Assembly: GCA_016744535.1 (NCBI GenBank)
Contig: JADGEE010000013.1
Location: 1-39,393 of the forward strand
Reading direction: 5' to 3'
DNA length: 39,393 nucleotides
Source of the DNA: Campylobacteraceae bacterium
GTDB lineage: Bacteria; Campylobacterota; Campylobacteria; Campylobacterales; BB28
Shown: one piece after another, positions 33,821-39,393 of the stretch
How positions within the stretch are numbered: the stretch's first letter is position 1
Layout: each line of letters starts with the position of its first letter
Notes under the pieces: generated by a model
Databases searched by the model: none
Told to the model about the DNA's origin: nothing
The model's input: only the letters and a program-made list of their open reading frames with translations
Program-made: the position numbers and the translations under genes

Positions 33821-35368
33821 ATGGAAAGTAATTTAGAAAAATTGAAAAATACAACCCTTTTACTGGTTGAAGATGAAGATTTAATTAGAACCTTTATGCA
33901 TAAAATGGTAATTAGACACTTTAAAAATGTATTTGTAGCTAGAGATGGAGCAGAGGGGTTAGAGCTATTTAAAAAAGAGAATCCTGATATGGTTCTCACA
34001 GATATTAATATGCCCATTATGAGTGGACTTGAGATGTCAAAAGCCATAAAAGAGATAAATTTAAATACACCAATTGTAATTGCGTCAGCTTATTATGATC
34101 AAGATATATTATTAAAAGCTATTGATGTAGGTGTTGATAAATATTTAACGAAACCTATCAAAAAAGAGACATTACTTAATACTTTAGTTACAGCTACTGA
34201 TTTTATTCTAAAAACTAAAATCCTAGAGGCAAAAAATTTATATATTAAAATACTTTTTGATGCAAATCCTGATATTGTAATTGTAAGTAATGGGACGTAT
34301 TTAATTAATGCAAATAAATCTTTTTTTGAATTTTTTAAAGAATTTAATAATGTTAAGAAATTTAGAGAAAAATATAGTTGTATCAGTGATGTTTTTGTTA
34401 AAGTTGATAAATATGGATATGTATATAAAGATATAAATAATCAAAATTGGATAGAGTATATTTTAAATGGAAAAAGAGAGAATTATAAAGCTGTAATAAA
34501 GAGAGATAAAAAATATTTTGTTTTTGTTTTAAGTGTGAAAAAAATTGAAACTATGGGAAAAATAGAGTATATTGTAAATTTAACTGATATTACAAGTATA
34601 GAAAATTATAAAAAGAAATTAGAGCAAAAAATTCAAAAAGAGATAGAAGAGAATAGGGCTAAAGATGAATTGATGTTTCATCAATCAAGACTAGCACAAA
34701 TGGGTGAAATGATAAATATGATTGCACACCAATGGAGACAGCCTTTAAATGTTATAACTTCAGTTACTATTGATATTTCACTAGAGAGTGAACTTGAGAG
34801 TTTAACACCAGCAATTTTAGAAGAGGGACTTAAAAATATTGAGATGCAATCTCAAAAAATGAGCTCAACTATTGATGATTTTATGAATTTTTTTAAACCA
34901 AATAAAGAGAAAGAGAAATTTAAATTTATTGATTTATTTAATGATATAAAAAACTTAATAGATGCTCAATTTCAATATAGAGAGATTGAATTTATAGTTG
35001 AAGTTGATGAGAATTTAGAGTATTTGGGGCATAAAAATGAGTTAGAACAAGTTTTACTCAATTTAATTAATAATGCCAGAGATGCTTTTGATGATAAAGA
35101 GATAGAGAAAAAAATAGTTAAAGTTTTAATTAATAGAGTAAAAGATAAATTTTTTATATCTATTGAAGATAGTGCAGGTGGAGTACCAAAAAATATAATT
35201 GATAAAGTTTTTAATCCATACTTTACTACAAAAGAGGAAGGGAAAGGGACTGGAATAGGTCTTTATATGTCAAAAAATATATTAGAGAGAAGTTTTAATG
35301 GTAGTATTGAAGTTGAAAATAGTAAAAATGATGGTGGAAATGGAGCTAAGTTTACAATTATAATTTAA
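33821..35368 (+). CDS. hybrid histidine kinase: REC-PAS-HisKA-HATPase
   Basis: 515 residues, no membrane segment. Receiver domain 1-125 (EDED 17-20, phospho-acceptor D61 in TDINMP, K111). PAS-like region about 140-262, ending in LTDITSIENY, then a coiled coil (262-285). Kinase core: H303 in IAHQWRQPL, N-box NLINNARDAF (414-423), G1 DSAGGVP (450-456), F-box NPYFTTK (465-471), G2 GTGIGLYMSK (476-485). Together with the following gene it forms a tandem REC-kinase pair. No DNA-binding output regulator lies beside them. The ATG is preceded by AGGAA. Confidence 0.92.
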   Translation: MESNLEKLKNTTLLLVEDEDLIRTFMHKMVIRHFKNVFVARDGAEGLELFKKENPDMVLTDINMPIMSGLEMSKAIKEINLNTPIVIASAYYDQDILLKAIDVGVDKYLTKPIKKETLLNTLVTATDFILKTKILEAKNLYIKILFDANPDIVIVSNGTYLINANKSFFEFFKEFNNVKKFREKYSCISDVFVKVDKYGYVYKDINNQNWIEYILNGKRENYKAVIKRDKKYFVFVLSVKKIETMGKIEYIVNLTDITSIENYKKKLEQKIQKEIEENRAKDELMFHQSRLAQMGEMINMIAHQWRQPLNVITSVTIDISLESELESLTPAILEEGLKNIEMQSQKMSSTIDDFMNFFKPNKEKEKFKFIDLFNDIKNLIDAQFQYREIEFIVEVDENLEYLGHKNELEQVLLNLINNARDAFDDKEIEKKIVKVLINRVKDKFFISIEDSAGGVPKNIIDKVFNPYFTTKEEGKGTGIGLYMSKNILERSFNGSIEVENSKNDGGNGAKFTIII

Positions 35369-35383
35369 AAATTAGGGTATAAA

Positions 35384-37468
35384 ATGGTAGATATGAAAAA
35401 ATTGAAAAATTTAACTAAAGAGTTATCTATTTTGTATGTAGAAGATGATTATGATATAAGAGTTCAAATGGAAAATATTTTTAACAAATTTTTTAAAAAA
35501 GTTATAATCGCTGAAAATGGTAAAGAGGGGTTAGATACTTTTAATAAAAATAGATTAGATATAGTTATAACTGATATTAGAATGCCTATAATGGACGGGC
35601 TAGATATGATTAGTGAAATAAAAAGTTTAGATCAAAATATTCCTATTATAATAACTACAGCTTTTAATGATACAGATTATTTAATGAAAGCAATTGAGCT
35701 TGGAATTGATAAATATATTGTAAAACCTGTAGATAGAACTTTAACTCTTAATACACTCTATTTTGTTTCTAAATTAATTAATGATAGAAAAAAAGCTAAA
35801 GAGTATGAGCAAAAACTTACACAAGAGAGAATAAATGAGACGACCACAGATACATTAAAAGAGATTACAAACGCTTATCCAAATCCATCAGTATTATTTA
35901 ATTTAGATGAGGTGAAATTTATAAATTCAGCTTTTAGAGATATGTTTGAAGCAACTTTATTAAAAAAAATATGTGATAAAGAGATAAGTTTAAATGAACT
36001 TTTTATAAAAAAAGATAGTTTTTTAAATAATTTAAATGATATAGATGAAGATTTATCTAAAAATAGAGTTTTAATAGAGACAAAAGGTGAAGAGAAAATA
36101 TATAGAGTTATATTAAAAGAGATAGAGTTAAATAGTATTAAACATAAATTATTTACTTTTAATGATATCACTTTAATAGAGAAGCAAAAAGATAAGATAA
36201 AAGAGTTAAATCAACTTAGTATAGCACTTAGTTTAGAGAGTGATTTAAATAAGCTTTTAGAGAGAATTTTAAGTGATGCAAGAGAGTTTACTTTAGCTGA
36301 CGGTGGTACTATTTATTTAAAAGACAGGTCAAAGCTTAGCTTTATAGTTGTTCAAAATGATACTCTTAATATCCATTTGAATAAGAGAGAAGATATAAAT
36401 TGGACTCCAATTGAGCTTTTTGATGAATATGGAAGAGAGAATATAGGTATATTATCTGCTAATTCTGTTTTACATAAAAAAGTTATAAATATAAAAGATG
36501 TATATAAAAATGAAGAGTTTGACTTAAGAGGAGTAAAAAACTTTGATAAGAGTACAAATTATCATACAAAATCCATTTTAACAGTTCCAATGAAAGATCC
36601 TAAAGGTGAATCAATAGGAGTTTTACAATTAATAAATAAAATAGAAAACTCTAAATTAGGTTCATTTAACTTAGATGATAAAGAGGTTGCAAACTCTCTC
36701 GCCTCTTTAGCTACTATTGCTATTTTAAGAATAAATCAAGAGAGACTTTTAATAAAACAGTCAAAAATGGCAGCAGTTGGTGAAATGATAGATTCAATAG
36801 CTCATCAATGGAAACAACCTCTATCAATTTTAAGTCTCTATGCAATTGAGATTCCATTTAAATTTGAAGTAAATGAGATGGATTTAGAATATAGTAATGA
36901 TGTTTCAAAAAAAATTCTATCCCAAATTCATCATATGACAAATACATTAGATGAGTTTAGAAGTTTTTTTAGACCAAATAAGGAAAAAATTGAATTTAAA
37001 ATAGTTGATGTTATAAATTCAACACTACTTTTGGTTAAAGATGATTTTATAAAAAGTAAAATTCAAGTTAATGTAGATATAGATGAAAATATAAAAAACT
37101 GTGGTTATCCAAATGAGTATAAACATGTGATATTAAATATTATAAATAATGCAAGAGATGCTTTTAAAGAGAGAAATATAAATCACTTAAATAGGGAAAT
37201 TATTTTTAAACTAGAAAAAAATGAACATATTATACTCTATATAATAGATAATGCAGGTGGAATCAAAGATGAGATTTTACCACATATTTTTGATGCAAAT
37301 TTTACTACTAAAGATGAAGGTAAAGGGAGTGGTGTAGGACTTTATATGTCACAAACTATTATACATAATATGAGTGGTGAAATTGAAGCAAAAAATATTT
37401 TAAATGATAAAAATGAAAAAATAGGAGTAGAGTTTAAAGTATCTATTCCTAAAATGGAGTGTAAATGA
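35384..37468 (+). CDS. hybrid histidine kinase: REC-PAS-GAF-HisKA-HATPase
   Basis: 694 residues, cytoplasmic. Receiver 1-128 (EDD 20-22, D64 in TDIRMP, K114). A PAS-like region follows (about 155-268), then a GAF domain (about 285-455) with the typical HTKSILTVPMK and GVLQLINK strands. Kinase core: H474 in IAHQWKQPL, NIINNARDAF N-box, DNAGGIKDE G1, DANFTTK F-box, GSGVGLYMSQ G2. Start ATG 35384 is 15 bases after the previous stop, with TAGGGT upstream; an internal ATG at 35393 is possible. GAF ligands are not predictable. It shares the layout of its neighbours at 33821-35368 and 2699-4723. Confidence 0.92.
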   Translation: MVDMKKLKNLTKELSILYVEDDYDIRVQMENIFNKFFKKVIIAENGKEGLDTFNKNRLDIVITDIRMPIMDGLDMISEIKSLDQNIPIIITTAFNDTDYLMKAIELGIDKYIVKPVDRTLTLNTLYFVSKLINDRKKAKEYEQKLTQERINETTTDTLKEITNAYPNPSVLFNLDEVKFINSAFRDMFEATLLKKICDKEISLNELFIKKDSFLNNLNDIDEDLSKNRVLIETKGEEKIYRVILKEIELNSIKHKLFTFNDITLIEKQKDKIKELNQLSIALSLESDLNKLLERILSDAREFTLADGGTIYLKDRSKLSFIVVQNDTLNIHLNKREDINWTPIELFDEYGRENIGILSANSVLHKKVINIKDVYKNEEFDLRGVKNFDKSTNYHTKSILTVPMKDPKGESIGVLQLINKIENSKLGSFNLDDKEVANSLASLATIAILRINQERLLIKQSKMAAVGEMIDSIAHQWKQPLSILSLYAIEIPFKFEVNEMDLEYSNDVSKKILSQIHHMTNTLDEFRSFFRPNKEKIEFKIVDVINSTLLLVKDDFIKSKIQVNVDIDENIKNCGYPNEYKHVILNIINNARDAFKERNINHLNREIIFKLEKNEHIILYIIDNAGGIKDEILPHIFDANFTTKDEGKGSGVGLYMSQTIIHNMSGEIEAKNILNDKNEKIGVEFKVSIPKMECK

Positions 37469-38337
37469 AAATAGCATTAATTCAACAAAAATTTCATAAA
37501 ACTAGAAAAAAAACTATTCAAAAAACCATTAATATGATAAAAGAAGCTAAACTAAAAGGGGCTAAGCTTGTATGTCTTCAAGAGTTACATACAAGTGAGT
37601 ATTTCTGTCAAAGTGAAGATGTAGAAAATTTTGAGTTAGCTAAAAATTGGCAAAAAAATAAAAGAATCTTTTCTAAAGTTGCAAAAGATAATGAAATTGT
37701 ACTTGTTACAAGTCTATTTGAAGAGCGAACAGCAGGGCTTTATCATAATACTTCAGTTGTATTTGATAGTGATGGAAGCGAAGCTGGAATGTATCGTAAA
37801 ATGCACATTCCTGATGACCCAGCTTTTTATGAAAAATTCTATTTTACAGAGGGTGATTTAGGATTTAAACCAATTCAAACAAGTGTAGGAAAATTAGGTA
37901 TTTTAATCTGTTGGGATCAATGGTATCCAGAAGCTGCGAGACTTATGGCATTAGCTGGGGCTGAAATTTTAATTTATCCAACTGCAATTGGTTGGTTTGA
38001 CGAAGACCTAAAAGAAGAAAAAGAGAGACAACTAGAAGCGTGGGTAACAATCCAGAGAGGACACGCTATTGCAAATGGTATCCCAGTAATTGCAATTAAT
38101 AGAGTAGGTTTTGAGAGTGATAAGAGTGGTGTTTTTGATGGAATTAGATTTTGGGGAAATAGCTTTGTAGTCGGCTCACAAGGCGAATTTTTAGCTAGAG
38201 GAAGCGATAACAAAGAGGAAGTGATAATAGTTGATATAGACAAAAAGCGAAGTGAAGAAGTTAGACGAATATGGCCTTTTTTAAGAGATAGACGAATTTG
38301 TGCATATAGCAATATAACAAAGAGGTTTGTGGATTGA
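37465..38337 (+). CDS. aguB: N-carbamoylputrescine amidase (AguB)
   Basis: 290 residues, nitrilase superfamily. Catalytic triad E40 (QELHTSEYF), K112 (YRKMHIPDDP) and C149 (GILICWDQWYPEAAR). The enzyme releases putrescine from N-carbamoylputrescine, the last step of the arginine-agmatine route to polyamines. Motifs and length match AguB closely, although some family members act on other omega-carbamoyl substrates. The ATG overlaps the kinase stop by 4 bases, so it is in the same transcript. The rest of the route (agmatine deiminase) is not in the window. Confidence 0.93.
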   Translation: MKIALIQQKFHKTRKKTIQKTINMIKEAKLKGAKLVCLQELHTSEYFCQSEDVENFELAKNWQKNKRIFSKVAKDNEIVLVTSLFEERTAGLYHNTSVVFDSDGSEAGMYRKMHIPDDPAFYEKFYFTEGDLGFKPIQTSVGKLGILICWDQWYPEAARLMALAGAEILIYPTAIGWFDEDLKEEKERQLEAWVTIQRGHAIANGIPVIAINRVGFESDKSGVFDGIRFWGNSFVVGSQGEFLARGSDNKEEVIIVDIDKKRSEEVRRIWPFLRDRRICAYSNITKRFVD

Positions 38338-38390
38338 TGGAAATTACTTGAAAAAGTAGTGAATTTTAAATATAAATTATAAGGATAAAA

Positions 38391-38657
38391 ATGCCTGTAA
38401 TATCATATTTTTTTGGTATTTATATTAGAATGTATCATGATGACCATAACCCTCCACATTTTCATGTTGAGTATCAAGGTTTTGAAGCTTATATTTCTAT
38501 AAATACAGGTGAAATTATAGAGGGAAAGTTACCCAAAAAAGCACTTAAAATAGTTCAAGAGTGGATAGATGAACATAGAGAAGAGTTACTCTCTAATTGG
38601 GAAAAAGCTATATCTTTAAAACCTCTCGATAAAATAAAAGGAGCAGATAATGATTAA
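38391..38657 (+). CDS. DUF4160 protein
   Basis: 88 residues. The family motif is plain: RMYHDDHNPPHFHVEY, with conserved D and H residues, followed by a helix (KALKIVQEWIDEHREELLSNW). An AAGGA ribosome site precedes ATG 38391. DUF4160 and DUF2442 genes are regularly paired and behave genomically like toxin-antitoxin modules; the biochemical activity is not known. Overlaps the DUF2442 gene by 8 bases. Confidence 0.88.
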   Translation: MPVISYFFGIYIRMYHDDHNPPHFHVEYQGFEAYISINTGEIIEGKLPKKALKIVQEWIDEHREELLSNWEKAISLKPLDKIKGADND

Positions 38658-38919
38658 AATTATTGAAGCAAAATATAAAAAAAATTACTCAATAGAAGTT
38701 ATATTTTCTACAAATGAAAAAGGTTTAATTGATTTTTCATATCTTTTATCAAAAGAGACGGAATTAACAAAACCTCTAAAAGACATCTCTTATTTTAAAG
38801 ATTTTTTTATAGAACTTGGTGCTTTAGCTTGGAAAAATGGTTTAGAGTTTAGTCCTAAATCTCTTTATAAAAAATTACAAGATAAACAAGCTTTATGTAG
38901 AATTGAAGTATCAGCTTAA
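38650..38919 (+). CDS. DUF2442 protein
   Basis: 89 residues. IDFSYLLSKETELTKPLKDI and the C-terminal GALAWKNGLEFSPKSLY (W followed by G-x-D/E-x-SP) are DUF2442 hallmarks. It begins within the last codons of the DUF4160 gene, implying coupled translation. It is probably the partner or antidote of that protein, by analogy with similar pairs. Confidence 0.87.
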   Translation: MIKIIEAKYKKNYSIEVIFSTNEKGLIDFSYLLSKETELTKPLKDISYFKDFFIELGALAWKNGLEFSPKSLYKKLQDKQALCRIEVSA

Positions 38920-38938
38920 TACATAAAAAAGGTAATTT

Positions 38939-39393
38939 ATGAATGATTTAAAAATTTTAGAAGAGTTAGAAAAAAAGTTAAACACCAAGTTTGAGCAATT
39001 AGATATAAATGCAGAAAATAAAAATACTTGGAATAAAAGAGGTTATAAATTAAATAATAATAATCAAGTTGTAGGACTCTTCTTATATGACTTATTTTTA
39101 AATAAAATACCTAATGAAATTTTTGAATTTAAAAGTTTAAATGAGTTAAATTTAAGAAGAAACCTCATCAAAAATATAGAACCTTTATTAGATTTAAAGA
39201 GTTTGCAAACTTTAGATTTAAGTTATAATCCTCAAATAAGTGATATTTCAATTCTAAAAGATTTAAAGAGTTTGCAAACTTTAGATTTAAATTCTAATCC
39301 TCAAATAAGTGATATTTCAATTCTAAAAGATTTAAAGAGTTTGCAAACTTTAGATTTAAATTCTAATAAAATAAGTGATATTTCAATTCTAAA
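38939..39393 (+). CDS. leucine-rich-repeat protein, 3' end beyond window
   Basis: The first 151 codons of a leucine-rich-repeat protein that continues past the window. ATG 38939 has AAAAGG just upstream. There is no signal peptide (MNDLKILEELEKKLN), so it is probably cytoplasmic. A divergent N-terminal cap and repeats (FKSLNELNLRRNLIKNIEPLL) lead into near-identical 22-23 residue units of the form SLQTLDLxSNPQISDISILKDLK, the bacterial internalin-like class. Repeat units from 39191 are almost identical in DNA, so the copy number is likely to vary between strains. Ligand and function are unknown. Confidence 0.85.
   Translation, partial: MNDLKILEELEKKLNTKFEQLDINAENKNTWNKRGYKLNNNNQVVGLFLYDLFLNKIPNEIFEFKSLNELNLRRNLIKNIEPLLDLKSLQTLDLSYNPQISDISILKDLKSLQTLDLNSNPQISDISILKDLKSLQTLDLNSNKISDISIL
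39191..39393 (+). repeat. near-identical 69-bp LRR-coding tandem repeats
   Basis: Unit 1 39191-39259 and unit 2 39260-39328 (69 bases each) differ at only a few bases. Unit 3 begins at 39329 and is cut by the window end; it uses a 3-base shorter form. Each begins GATTTAAAGAGTTTGC. Such identity at silent positions indicates recent expansion. Confidence 0.95.

Noticed and set aside
38341-38375. Possible terminator between aguB and the DUF4160 gene
   Set aside because: ATTACTT pairs with AAGTAGT over seven bases including a wobble, but there is no proper T run, so it is too weak to call.

Overview
This window is AT-rich, gene-dense bacterial chromosome. Gene content and style point to Campylobacterota, an Arcobacter- or Sulfurimonas-like bacterium. 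The evidence is four REC-containing signalling proteins, three of them kinases with the 'IAHQW(R/K)QPL' H-box common in that phylum; a RibBA whose GTP cyclohydrolase half has decayed; gpmI divergent from mraY; and short overlapping operons. The genus cannot be fixed from the sequence alone. No insertion sequence, integrase, rRNA or CRISPR array was seen.

Layout. 1-1266: a SAM methyltransferase and a minus-strand tRNA cluster (Gln, then two identical initiator tRNAs) behind a consensus sigma-70 promoter. 1313-2702: ribBA and ybgC. 2699-5967: a REC-PAS-PAS histidine kinase and a REC protein on the minus strand, with the decayed remains of another kinase between them. 6094-9915: kdsD, then an AAA ATPase plus PD-(D/E)XK-like two-gene module sitting directly behind mraY. 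9980-13621: gpmI, a coiled-coil membrane protein, a DUF2892 protein and purM. 13728-16411: a zur-znuA-NicO zinc operon with a palindromic operator. 16546-17307: a REC-STAS-like regulator.

17327-32672 is almost entirely minus strand and is the accessory heart of the window. It reads as a surface-glycan modification locus: a GT-B glycosyltransferase, two Zn-finger C-methyltransferase paralogues, two radical SAM/SPASM paralogues flanking a lone plus-strand sulfotransferase, an asparagine synthetase-type amidotransferase and a DUF354 protein. Inserted into it are a HepT/MntA type VII toxin-antitoxin pair, a pentapeptide-like membrane protein, and a second ATPase module (AAA ATPase plus DUF3226/TOPRIM-like protein) resembling PARIS-type defence. 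Housekeeping ilvA and a CoA-binding protein lie at its upstream end.

32768-39393 is plus strand: a glycine-zipper lipoprotein, a flavin reductase, two tandem REC-histidine kinases, aguB, a DUF4160/DUF2442 pair, and the start of a leucine-rich-repeat protein whose repeats are nearly identical at DNA level and run off the window.

The most interesting items are the two separate ATPase plus nuclease-like modules tucked into operons of ordinary genes, the radical SAM/sulfotransferase/amidotransferase glycan cluster, the ZnuA-NicO pairing without ZnuBC, and the kinase remnant.
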